Below, in pieces: positions 25,697-33,338 of a stretch of 64,000 nt of DNA. Source of the stretch: DATARH01 sp050246595 (GTDB lineage Bacteria > Pseudomonadota > Alphaproteobacteria > ATCC43930 > CGMCC-115725); NCBI GenBank assembly GCA_050246595.1, contig JBFWVT010000005.1, positions 1 through 64,000 of the forward strand, read 5' to 3'. The translations under genes and the position numbers were made by a program. Below the pieces are notes generated by a model, which saw only the letters and a list, made by a program, of their open reading frames with translations, had not been told where the DNA came from and ran no database searches. Every line of letters starts with the position of its first letter. Positions within the stretch are counted from its first letter, which is position 1.

Positions 25697-26869
25697 ATGA
25701 GCATCAAGGGAAAGTCCTATATCGTCGGGATTTACGAGCACCCGACCCGCCTCGCACAGGACAAGACCGTGCCGATGCTGCACGCCGAAGTCGCCAAGGG
25801 CGCGCTCGAAGACGCCGGTCTGACGAAAAACGACATCGACGGGTATTTCTGCGCCGCCGGCGACACACCCGGTCTCGGCGGGCTGTCGATGGTCGATTAT
25901 CTCGGCCTCAAGGTGCGGCACATCGATTCGACCGATACCGGCGGCTCGTCCTATCTGTTGCAGGTCGGGCACGTCGCCGAGGCGATCGCGGCCGGGAAGT
26001 GCTCGGTGGCGCTGATCACGCTCGCGGGCCGCCCGCGTGCGGAAGGCATGGCGACCGGCACCGCGCCGCGCCAGCCGTCCGTGCCGATGCCGGAAAGCGG
26101 GTTCGAGCTGCCTTACGCGCCGGCCACCGCGAATATGTACGCGATGTGCGCGATGCGGCACATGCACGAATACGGCACGACCGGCGAGCAGATGGCGTGG
26201 GTAAAGGTCGCCGCCTCGCACCACGCGCAGCACAACCCGCATGCGATGCTGCGCGACGTCGTGACGGTCGAGGACGTCGTCAACTCGCCGATGATCGCCG
26301 ACCCGCTGCACCGGCTCGATTGCTGCGTCATCAGCGACGGCGGCGGCGCGATCATTATGACAACGCCTGAAATTGCGAAAAGCCTGAAGCGGCCGCTGGT
26401 AAAAGTGATTGGGGCCGGCGAGGCGCCAAAGCACCAGATGGGCGGCAAGGTCGATCTGACCTATTCCGGCGCGGTGTGGTCGGGACCGGCGGCCTTTGCC
26501 GAGGCCGGGGTCAAACCGTCCGATATGAAATACGCCTCGATCTATGACAGCTTCACAATCACCGTGATTATGCAGCTTGAAGATCTCGGGTTCTGCGAGA
26601 AGGGCCAGGGCGGCCGGTTTGTCAGCGACGGCAATCTGATCGCCGGAGTGGGAAAACTGCCGTTCAACACCGACGGCGGCGGGTTGTGCAACAATCACCC
26701 CTCAAACCGCGGCGGGCTGACCAAGGTGCTCGAAGCCGTGCGGCAATTGCGCGGCGAGGCGCACCCGGCGGTGCAGGTCGAGAACTGCGATCTGGCATTG
26801 GCGCACGGCACCGGCGGCTCGCTCGGCACAAGGCACAACGCCGCGACCGTGATCATGGAGAGGGAGTGA
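25697..26869 (+). CDS. Thiolase-like (SCP-x type) acetyl-CoA acetyltransferase family protein
   Basis: A protein of 390 residues with the thiolase fold of the SCP2/lipid-transfer branch: IVGIYEHPTR, KGALEDAGLTKNDIDGYF, and a C-terminal ALAHGTGGSLGTRHNAATV carrying the conserved His-Gly and Gly-rich loop. The nucleophile region reads STDTGGSSYLLQ without the usual Cys, so classical thiolysis is doubtful. GGAGG lies about a dozen bases before the start. The DUF35 gene follows within six bases, the usual partner of such proteins. Confidence 0.85.
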   Translation: MSIKGKSYIVGIYEHPTRLAQDKTVPMLHAEVAKGALEDAGLTKNDIDGYFCAAGDTPGLGGLSMVDYLGLKVRHIDSTDTGGSSYLLQVGHVAEAIAAGKCSVALITLAGRPRAEGMATGTAPRQPSVPMPESGFELPYAPATANMYAMCAMRHMHEYGTTGEQMAWVKVAASHHAQHNPHAMLRDVVTVEDVVNSPMIADPLHRLDCCVISDGGGAIIMTTPEIAKSLKRPLVKVIGAGEAPKHQMGGKVDLTYSGAVWSGPAAFAEAGVKPSDMKYASIYDSFTITVIMQLEDLGFCEKGQGGRFVSDGNLIAGVGKLPFNTDGGGLCNNHPSNRGGLTKVLEAVRQLRGEAHPAVQVENCDLALAHGTGGSLGTRHNAATVIMERE

Positions 26870-26874
26870 CGGCA

Positions 26875-27270
26875 ATGGCGCAAGCACAAGAGCGGAAAAT
26901 CACGCCGCCGCCGGTCAACCCCGAGACGCAAGCCTTCTGGGACGCCGCGTCGCAAGGCAAGCTGCTGATAAAGAAATGCACCGCCTGCGGCGAAGTGCAT
27001 TTCTACCCCCGCAATATCTGCCCCTTCTGCTTTTCAGATCGGACCGAGTGGCAGGAAACCTCGGGCCGGGGGACGATCTATACCTACAGCGTGATGCGCC
27101 GCGCGCCGGTGCCCTATGCGATCGCCTATGTCGAACTCGCCGAGGGGCCGCGCATCATGACGAACATCGTCGATTGCGATCTCGACGCGATCAAGATCGG
27201 GCAGGCGGTACGTCTCGTATTCAAGCCGAGCGAGGGCGGCCCGCCGGTGCCGATGTTCGCGCCCGTATGA
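26875..27270 (+). CDS. Zn-ribbon / OB-fold protein (DUF35 family)
   Basis: The start at 26875 has AGGGAG eight bases upstream and gives 131 residues. A rubredoxin-like zinc ribbon (CTACGEVHFYPRNICPFC) at about 39-56 is followed by an OB fold (GRGTIYTYSVMRR). These small proteins pair with SCP-x thiolase-like proteins and are thought to bind acyl-CoA and complete the active complex, as shown for steroid side-chain enzymes. The stop overlaps the next gene's start (ATGA at 27267-27270). Confidence 0.9.
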   Translation: MAQAQERKITPPPVNPETQAFWDAASQGKLLIKKCTACGEVHFYPRNICPFCFSDRTEWQETSGRGTIYTYSVMRRAPVPYAIAYVELAEGPRIMTNIVDCDLDAIKIGQAVRLVFKPSEGGPPVPMFAPV

Positions 27271-27701
27271 TGTTGACGCAGACCGAAGCTGACACCCTGC
27301 TCGCCATGGCAAAAATTTTCGCGAATAGGGCAGCCACTTCGATCCCGCCCGGTACGAATCAGACTCGCAGTCTCATCGGATCTGACCCGAAAGAGCGCTT
27401 CCTTCTCGATATGTGGCGGGGCACATTTCGGCTATCTAAGATCCGTTACCAGACACGGACTCGTCAGGTTTTCATTTTGGCGCGATTGTGCATAGATGGT
27501 GCCCCGCACACAAATCCGGACGGTACTCGTCTGTCTGGCTCTCACCTGCATGTTTATCGGGAGGGCTACGATGATAAATGGGCGCAGCCGCTGGATGCGA
27601 TCCGGTTTCCCAATCCAACCGACATAGCGCAGACATTCCAGAATTTCTGTGACTTCTGTAATATCCAGGACTTACCGCGCTTTCAGGCGGGGTTTGTGTG
27701 A
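27267..27701 (+). CDS. DUF6978-like protein, first gene of an accessory pair
   Basis: A protein of 144 residues starting at ATG 27267, which overlaps the DUF35 stop; an adjacent ATG at 27270 is equally possible. ERFLLDMWRGTFRLSK is followed by ARLCIDGAPHTNPDG and HLHVYREGYDDKWA (about 93-106), a conserved His- and Tyr-rich block. I recall this arrangement in DUF6978 proteins, which sit next to DUF1828 genes; no function is established to my knowledge. The gene is clearly more AT-rich than the operon around it, which implies transfer. Translation appears coupled both upstream and downstream. Confidence 0.6.
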   Translation: MMLTQTEADTLLAMAKIFANRAATSIPPGTNQTRSLIGSDPKERFLLDMWRGTFRLSKIRYQTRTRQVFILARLCIDGAPHTNPDGTRLSGSHLHVYREGYDDKWAQPLDAIRFPNPTDIAQTFQNFCDFCNIQDLPRFQAGFV

Positions 27702-28462
27702 CCAAAGAGGAGTGCCAGCAGCTCGTAGAGGCTTACATGGAATGGCTCCGTCGAGGAATCACTGCGGAGGCCGTTGGAAGCGCATGCGAGCTTACTACGC
27801 CATTTCTCGATAGACATAACGACCACCTTCAAATATATGCGAACCGGCAAAATGGAAAATTTATATTGTCGGACGATGGTTATATAGTCTCCGATCTGCA
27901 ATCAAGCGGACTCGACCTGAACACGCCAAGACGCAAGGCTGTGTTGGAAACGACACTGCGAGGCTTCGGTGTCCACCTGAATGAAGGTCGGCTTTCGGTC
28001 GAGGCATCCGAACGCAATCTGGGACAACGCGTGCATTCTTTAATACAGGCTATGCTGGCTCTCAATGACATGTTCGTTTTGGCGCAGCCGCGAGTCGCTA
28101 GCTTCTTCTGGGAAGATGTGCGCGGATTCTTGGATGAACACGATGTTCGTTATAGTCCGCGCGTAAAGCTTGCCGGAAAAACCGGATATGATCACACGAT
28201 CGACTTCTTAATACCCCGCTCGCGTGCCGTTCCTGAACGGCTGGTACAGGCGATTAACGCCCCCAATAAGACCACTATCGCAAATTATCTTTTTCTTGTG
28301 ACGGATACTCGCGAGAATCGCGAAGATGCTGAAGCTTATGCATTTTTGAATGATCAGGATCGAGATGTCGGTGGTGACGTAATCGAAGCCTTGGAGGCTT
28401 ACCAGGTTCATCCAGCATTATGGTCGCGCCGCGAACAATTCGCCCAGCAATTAGCCGCTTAG
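27698..28462 (+). CDS. DUF1828/DUF1829 protein, second gene of an accessory pair
   Basis: A protein of 254 residues from GTG 27698, overlapping the previous stop by four bases. The N-terminal DUF1828 region carries TPFLDRHNDHLQIY (34-47) and LSDDGYIVSDL (57-67). The C-terminal region from about 150 (YSPRVKLAGKTGYDHTIDF) corresponds to DUF1829. The Asp/His pattern of these blocks would suit a nuclease-like active site, but that is inference. The gene is AT-rich like its partner. The pair may be a toxin-antitoxin or phage-defence unit; nothing proves it. Confidence 0.7.
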   Translation: MTKEECQQLVEAYMEWLRRGITAEAVGSACELTTPFLDRHNDHLQIYANRQNGKFILSDDGYIVSDLQSSGLDLNTPRRKAVLETTLRGFGVHLNEGRLSVEASERNLGQRVHSLIQAMLALNDMFVLAQPRVASFFWEDVRGFLDEHDVRYSPRVKLAGKTGYDHTIDFLIPRSRAVPERLVQAINAPNKTTIANYLFLVTDTRENREDAEAYAFLNDQDRDVGGDVIEALEAYQVHPALWSRREQFAQQLAA

Positions 28463-28521
28463 ACCGACGCTCGCCGACTGATGTTGCTACTAGCCTTGAT
28501 GTAGCGAAAAAGGAGCAATCA

Positions 28522-29307
28522 ATGGACACACTCGAAACCCGGCACGAAACGCGGCCCGGCCATATCAGCCCGGAGGAATGGGCCGTGCGGGTCGATCTGG
28601 CGGCGTGCTACCGGCTGATCCATCATTTCGGCTGGGACGATCTCGTGCTGACGCACAACACCGCGCGCGTCCCCGGCACGACCGACCAGATGCTGATCAA
28701 CCCGGCGGGGCTGATGTTCGACGAGATTACCGCCTCGAACCTGCTCAAGGTCGATATCACCGACGGGCATCTGATCGAGCCGTCGGAATACGAGCCGATC
28801 AACGCCGGGGTCGTGATCCACGGCGCGATCTATCTGGCGCGGCCCGATGTGCAATGCGTGATCCACACGCACACCGAGGCCGATATCGCGGTCGGTGTGC
28901 TCGAAGAGGGGCTGCTGCCGCTGTCGCAATGGGCGATGCGGTTCTACGGCAGGCTCGGCTATCACGATTACGAGGGCGTCTCGCTTGACATGGACGAGCG
29001 TGAGCGCCTCGCGCACGATATCGGCCAGCACCCGGTGCTGGTGCTGCGCAACCACGGTCTGCTGGCGACCGGGCGCAACATCGCCGAGGCGTTCTCGCTG
29101 ATGTATCATTTCGAGCGCTCGGCCGAGGCGCAGTTGAAAATTCAGGCGGCTGCTTCCGGCGGCAGCAAGATCGTCGTGCCGTCACAAGAGACCTGCGAGC
29201 GGCAGGCCGCCCAGTTCACCGGCAACATGCCGCGCCTGCAAGGACAGCGCGAATGGCCGGCGCTGCTGCGGCTCTGCGACCGCCTCGACCCGAGCTACCG
29301 GAGCTGA
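28522..29307 (+). CDS. Class II aldolase/adducin family protein
   Basis: The start at 28522 has AGGAG six bases upstream, giving 261 residues. The zinc-binding histidines are in CVIHTHTEADIAV and LRNHGLLATG; NPAGLMFDEITASNL is the family's substrate-phosphate loop region. Members are aldolases, epimerases or decarboxylases acting on small sugars or hydroxy acids in the cytoplasm. It resumes the GC-rich composition after the accessory pair and may originally have followed the DUF35 gene directly. Confidence 0.88.
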   Translation: MDTLETRHETRPGHISPEEWAVRVDLAACYRLIHHFGWDDLVLTHNTARVPGTTDQMLINPAGLMFDEITASNLLKVDITDGHLIEPSEYEPINAGVVIHGAIYLARPDVQCVIHTHTEADIAVGVLEEGLLPLSQWAMRFYGRLGYHDYEGVSLDMDERERLAHDIGQHPVLVLRNHGLLATGRNIAEAFSLMYHFERSAEAQLKIQAAASGGSKIVVPSQETCERQAAQFTGNMPRLQGQREWPALLRLCDRLDPSYRS

Positions 29308-29352
29308 CCGGTCCCTTCGCCGTTACGGCTGGGCCTGGCCTGTAGGCCTTCA

Positions 29353-29406
29353 GCCCACGGACCTGGTCCGTGGGCATCCTGAGACCCGCGGGTCAAGCCC
29401 GCGGGT
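29353..29406. terminator. Tandem hairpins between convergent genes
   Basis: CCCACGGACC (29354-29363) pairs perfectly with GGTCCGTGGG (29365-29374), and ACCCGCGGG (29384-29392) pairs with CCCGCGGGT (29398-29406). They lie between the aldolase and the opposing XRE gene and probably stop transcription both ways. The second belongs to the same repeat type as the palindrome inside the phage gene at 61863-61881. Confidence 0.6.
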
Positions 29407-29430
29407 GACGGGTAGAAATGGCGTGCGCTC

Positions 29431-29802
29431 TCAGCGACCGGCCAGGGCGCGCGCCAGTTGGCTGACCGCCTCCTGGTGCTTCTCGTTCTGGATTTCGGCG
29501 AAGTTGCGGGCGATTTCGAGCAGCATCCGCTGATGCGGCGTCGCCGGACGCGGCTGCTCCTCGCCCAATCCTTCGTAGAAATACGTGATCGGTGCGTTGA
29601 GCACGCGCGCGATCTCGTAGAGCCGTCCGGCCGACACCCGGTTGATGCCGCGCTCGTATTTGTGCGCCTGCTGATAGGTTACCCCGATCAGCTCCGCGAG
29701 CTGCTGCTGGGTAAGCCCAAGCATGATGCGCCGCTCGCGAATGCGTGCGCCGACATGGTCGTCGATCGCCGCAGTTGACCGGCCCCTCTTCGGCTTTGCC
29801 AT
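29431..29802 (-). CDS. XRE-family transcriptional regulator
   Basis: A protein of 123 residues. The helix-turn-helix spans about 17-72 (IRERRIMLGLTQQQLAELIG and then VTYQQAHKYERGINRVSAGR). A Glu/Gln-rich helical tail follows. Such single-domain regulators are common in alphaproteobacteria. Its target is unknown. The upstream region carries GGGCCGG (29827-29833) inverted at 29844-29850, which could be an autoregulatory operator. Confidence 0.88.
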   Translation of the reverse strand: MAKPKRGRSTAAIDDHVGARIRERRIMLGLTQQQLAELIGVTYQQAHKYERGINRVSAGRLYEIARVLNAPITYFYEGLGEEQPRPATPHQRMLLEIARNFAEIQNEKHQEAVSQLARALAGR

Positions 29803-30372
29803 GATTTCACCTATATTGTGTTGTCTGGGCCGGTTCCCGCAACCCGGCCCGACCCGCCTTTACCGTCAACGCGAACAAGGCGCGGAAATTCCCAACCCGG
29901 CCACGCGTCGGGCAAGACCAGGGTCAATGGAAATGCGGGCGGTAAAGGGGAGAATCGGACACGATCGATGCAGACGGCAATCATCGGGCAAAGGTAAGTT
30001 GCCTTGTCATTAGCGGCGCCCAGGAAAACCGAGCGAAACCGGGTCCGGCCAAGCGGCGCGTGCGGCGGCGGCATAGGAAACTGAGCCGGGCGCGTCGGTC
30101 TTCCCTTGCCGGGCGATTTTGCGCGATCGGAAACCCCGTTTGGAAAAAAGCGGCATCGTCCGGTTCACCACGAGTTGACGAGCATGCCCACATTAGGCCG
30201 GAAGCGAGCGGGTCCTCAAGAAGGGGAAACGCGATGCCGCGCCGTCTCGAAGCGCTGCCCCGCACGGTTTTACGGTAAGCTGCTTCCCGGTTAAAATCCG
30301 CGGCGCCTCGGCCGGGTGGACCCGCGCCGTGGTCACTAGCGACGAATAACCCCCTACGCCGGGACGACCCTT
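29803..30372. other. 570-base intergenic region between XRE and the dioxygenase gene
   Basis: No open frame here looks coding: the candidates lack start sites, conserved segments and codon bias. It holds a palindrome near the XRE start (29827-29850) and a promoter near the other end (30269-30297). The middle shows nothing I recognise; an RNA gene cannot be excluded. Confidence 0.6.
30269..30297 (+). promoter_or_regulatory. Candidate promoter of the TauD-type gene
   Basis: TTTACG (30269-30274) and TAAAAT (30292-30297) are spaced by 17 bases, with a near-consensus -10. This would give a leader of about 70 bases before ATG 30373. Confidence 0.55.
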
Positions 30373-31257
30373 ATGGATTTGCGCATTCGACAGCTCCATC
30401 CGCTCTTCGTCGGCGAGACGACGGGGGTGGATCTGTCAGTGCAACTGCCCGAATCGACGATTTCCCAGATTACGGCGGCGATCGACCGTTACGCGGTGCT
30501 GATCTTTCCGGATCAGCGCCCCGACGACGACAGCCAGCTCGCCTTTGCCCGCCGCTTCGGGCCGATCGAGCCGCCGCAGGTCTATAGCGGCCCGCGCCGG
30601 CTCAAACACGCCGAATTCGCCGATGTCTCGAACCTCGACGCCGAGAACCAGCCGCGCCCGCCTGGCGACCGGCGCCGCATGAACGCGCTCGGCAACCGTC
30701 TGTGGCACACCGATGCCTCGTTCCGCCGTGTGCCGGGGGCGCTGTCGATGCTGTACGCGCACCGCATCCCGGCCCCGAGTCCAAAGGGCGACGGCGAGAC
30801 CGAGTTCGCCGATATGCGCGCCGCCTACGATGCACTATCGGCGGCGACAAAGGAGATGATCGACCCGCTTGTCGCCGAGCATTCGATCTTTCACTCGCGC
30901 GCGCTGATCGGGTTCACCGGGTTCACCGACGAGGAGCGCGCAGCGATGCCGCCGGTACGGCAGCGCCTGGTGCGCCGCCATCCCGGCTCCGGGCGCAAGA
31001 CGCTGTATCTGGCCTCGCACGCCTCGCATATCGTCGGCTGGCCGGTGCCGGACGGGATGTTGCTGCTCCGCGAACTGATCGAGCACGCGACCCAACCCGA
31101 ATTCGTCCACCGCCACCGCTGGCGGGTCGGCGATCTCGTGATCTGGGACAATCGCTGCACGATGCATCGGGGACGGCCGTTCGACGAGACGCAGCCGCGC
31201 GACCTGCGCCGGATCACGACGCAGGATACCGCCTCGACGCTCGATCAGGCGGCGTAG
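30373..31257 (+). CDS. TauD/TfdA family 2-oxoglutarate-dependent dioxygenase
   Basis: A protein of 294 residues of the TfdA branch. The Fe(II) triad is visible: His112 and Asp114 in WHTDASF, and His265 in CTMHRGRPF, with Arg near 279-280 for 2-oxoglutarate. The N-terminus (LHPLFVGETTGVDLS) is typical. It hydroxylates an aliphatic or aryloxy acid, sulfonate or similar substrate. The next gene encodes a hydratase of the ring-cleavage type, so both may serve the same catabolic route. Confidence 0.9.
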   Translation: MDLRIRQLHPLFVGETTGVDLSVQLPESTISQITAAIDRYAVLIFPDQRPDDDSQLAFARRFGPIEPPQVYSGPRRLKHAEFADVSNLDAENQPRPPGDRRRMNALGNRLWHTDASFRRVPGALSMLYAHRIPAPSPKGDGETEFADMRAAYDALSAATKEMIDPLVAEHSIFHSRALIGFTGFTDEERAAMPPVRQRLVRRHPGSGRKTLYLASHASHIVGWPVPDGMLLLRELIEHATQPEFVHRHRWRVGDLVIWDNRCTMHRGRPFDETQPRDLRRITTQDTASTLDQAA

Positions 31258-31271
31258 GACGGAGACACGAA

Positions 31272-31355
31272 CCAGCGAGATTGCTTCGTCGCTGGCGCTC
31301 CTCGCAATGACGGCCCCCTGTTGTCATCGCGAACGAAGCGAAGCAATCTCGCTGG
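31272..31355. repeat. MITE-like inverted repeat (GAGATTGCTTC family), copy 2
   Basis: CCAGCGAGATTGCTTCG (31272-31288) pairs perfectly with CGAAGCAATCTCGCTGG (31339-31355), enclosing a CTCGCAATGAC segment. It is the same family as 24181-24273. It begins 15 bases after the dioxygenase stop and ends about 17-47 bases before the next gene's start. Confidence 0.9.
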
Positions 31356-31401
31356 CCATCGTACCGGGACCATGCGCATCGCTCTGCGACAGGAGGGGGA
31401 A

Positions 31402-32178
31402 TTGGATATCCGGCAGAAGGCCGAGGCGATTTCGCTTCTGTTTCGCAAGCGGAGGGCAACCGACATCCTGCCGGCCGGGCTGATGCCTGCCGATCTCGAC
31501 GAGGCCTACCGCATCCGCACCGAGTTCGAAGCGCTCGAAACCCGGCGCGGCCGCGGCGCTGTCGCCGGCTACAAGATCGGGCTGACCACCCCGATCATGC
31601 AGAGACTGTGCGGCGTCGATGAGCCGTGCTACGGCGCGATCTTTGCGAGCGAGGTGCATCACCGCCGCGCCGAACTGGCGATGTCGGACTACTGCCGGCT
31701 CGGTATCGAGACCGAGATCGCCGTGCGGCTCGGCCAGGATCTGCCCGAGGGCGGCAATCCCGAGCGGGTCGGCGGGGCGGTCGAAAGCTGCATGGCGGCG
31801 ATCGAGCTGCTCGAAGATCTGCGGCATGATTACAAGCGGCTGACCGCTTCGGCGATGGTCGCCGGCAATGTCTGGAATGCCGGGGTCGTGCTCGGCGAGC
31901 CTGTGACCGATTGGCGCCGCCTCGATCTCGCCGCGGCGACCGCGCTTCTGACGATCAACGGGCGCGAGATCGGACACGGCAGGGGCGGCGATGTGATGGG
32001 CAACCCGCTCAACGCACTCGCCTGGCTCGCCGACAAACTGGCCGCCGCCGGCACGCCGCTGCGGACCGGTATGATTGTGATGACCGGCAGCATGGTGCCG
32101 ATCCAGTTCCCCGCCCCCGGCGATCACGCGGTGGTCGAGGTCGAGGGTCTCGGCAGGGCCGAACTCGTCGCGATCTGA
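31402..32178 (+). CDS. 2-keto-4-pentenoate hydratase family protein
   Basis: I chose TTG 31402 because GGAGG lies five bases upstream; ATG 31372 is an in-frame alternative with a poorer site, and an ATG-like start at 31321 would fall in the repeat. The product has about 258 residues: a helical N-terminus (LDEAYRIRTEFEAL), GYKIGLTTPIMQRL, a metal-site region around GIETEIAVRLG (two Glu ligands), and LAWLADKLAAAGTPL near the end. It should hydrate or decarboxylate 2-keto-alkenoic acids from meta-cleavage or related pathways. Confidence 0.87.
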   Translation: MDIRQKAEAISLLFRKRRATDILPAGLMPADLDEAYRIRTEFEALETRRGRGAVAGYKIGLTTPIMQRLCGVDEPCYGAIFASEVHHRRAELAMSDYCRLGIETEIAVRLGQDLPEGGNPERVGGAVESCMAAIELLEDLRHDYKRLTASAMVAGNVWNAGVVLGEPVTDWRRLDLAAATALLTINGREIGHGRGGDVMGNPLNALAWLADKLAAAGTPLRTGMIVMTGSMVPIQFPAPGDHAVVEVEGLGRAELVAI

Positions 32179-32182
32179 GCCG

Positions 32183-33289
32183 GTGCCCGATCTTTTCCCG
32201 CTCGCCTCTCCGCTATTGCGGGCGTTGCCGCCCGAGACCGCGCACCATCTGACCCTGAGAGCGCTGGCGGCCGGGCTGGGCGGAGGGACGCGCGCGGCCG
32301 ATCCGCCGGTGCTGCGAACGCATCTGTGGAACCGCGACTTCCCGAACCCGATCGGCATCGCGGCCGGGTTCGACAAGGACGCGCGCGTTCCCGACGCGCT
32401 GCTGCGGCTCGGGTTTGGTTTTGTCGAAATCGGCACAGTGACGCCGCGTCCGCAGCCCGGCAATCCGCGCCCGCGCGTCTTTCGGCTCGACGCCGATCGC
32501 GCGCTGATCAACCGGCTCGGGTTCAACAGCTTTGGTCTCGACCTCGTTGTCGAGCGGATGCGGGCGCGCATCGGGAGGGGCGGGATTGTCGGGATCAATA
32601 TCGGCCGCAACCGCGACAGCGCCAACGCGCTGGCCGATTATCTCGAAGGTGTGCGACGCGGGGCGGCGGTGGCCGATTATCTCGTCGTCAACGTGTCGTC
32701 GCCGAACACGCCGGGGTTGCGCGATCTGCAAGCGCGCGAGGCGCTCGAAGCGCTGCTGCGCGAGCTGGTCGCGGCGCGCGAGGCAACCCAGCGGCAGGTG
32801 CCGCTGCTGGTCAAGATCGCGCCCGATCTCGGCGAGGCGGAACGCGCCGACATCGCCGCGGTGGCGCTCGCCTCCGGTATCGACGGGATCATCGTATCAA
32901 ACACGACCGTGGCGCGCCCGCCGGGGCTGCGCAGTCCGCAGGCGCGCGAGGCCGGCGGGCTCAGCGGCCGGCCGCTCTTCGCGGCTTCGACCGAGGTGCT
33001 GCGCGATATGTATCGGCTGACCCATGGCAGGCTGCCGCTGATCGGGGTCGGCGGGGTGGCGGATGCCGATGACGCCTACGCAAAGATTCGCGCCGGCGCC
33101 TCGCTCGTGCAGCTCTATACGGCGCTGGTCTTCGCCGGCCCCGTCTTGCTCGGACGGATCAAGAGCGGGCTTGCCGAGAGGCTGCGGCGCGACGGGTTTG
33201 CCTCGGTCGGCGATGCGGTCGGCGCCGACCACCGGCACGAGACCGAGATCTCGATCGGCGCCGGTCCGGGCGGCGCCGGTCCGGGATGA
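32183..33289 (+). CDS. pyrD: Dihydroorotate dehydrogenase (quinone), PyrD
   Basis: A class 2 enzyme of 368 residues from a GTG start five bases after the previous stop. The N-terminal membrane-associating helices (FPLASPLLRALPPETAHHLT) mark the quinone-dependent type. FPNPIGIAAGFDKDA, INRLGFNSFGLD and NVSSPNTPGLRDLQ (with the catalytic Ser) are diagnostic, and GVGGVADADDAY binds the FMN phosphate. It oxidises dihydroorotate to orotate for pyrimidine synthesis. A Gly-rich tail of about 20 residues follows the usual end. Confidence 0.95.
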   Translation: MPDLFPLASPLLRALPPETAHHLTLRALAAGLGGGTRAADPPVLRTHLWNRDFPNPIGIAAGFDKDARVPDALLRLGFGFVEIGTVTPRPQPGNPRPRVFRLDADRALINRLGFNSFGLDLVVERMRARIGRGGIVGINIGRNRDSANALADYLEGVRRGAAVADYLVVNVSSPNTPGLRDLQAREALEALLRELVAAREATQRQVPLLVKIAPDLGEAERADIAAVALASGIDGIIVSNTTVARPPGLRSPQAREAGGLSGRPLFAASTEVLRDMYRLTHGRLPLIGVGGVADADDAYAKIRAGASLVQLYTALVFAGPVLLGRIKSGLAERLRRDGFASVGDAVGADHRHETEISIGAGPGGAGPG

Positions 33290-33338
33290 TCCATCCCAAC
33301 CCTGCATAGATTCCGGGAGCCCGATTGCACGAGGTCCG

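Noticed and set aside
30181..30240. TTGACG near 30174 as the -35 of the dioxygenase gene
   Set aside because: No -10 lies at suitable spacing. The TTTACG/TAAAAT pair at 30269-30297 fits much better.
29811..30265. Two small minus-strand frames in the XRE-dioxygenase gap
   Set aside because: Arg/Ser-rich translations without start sites or conserved segments; they overlap each other and a promoter.
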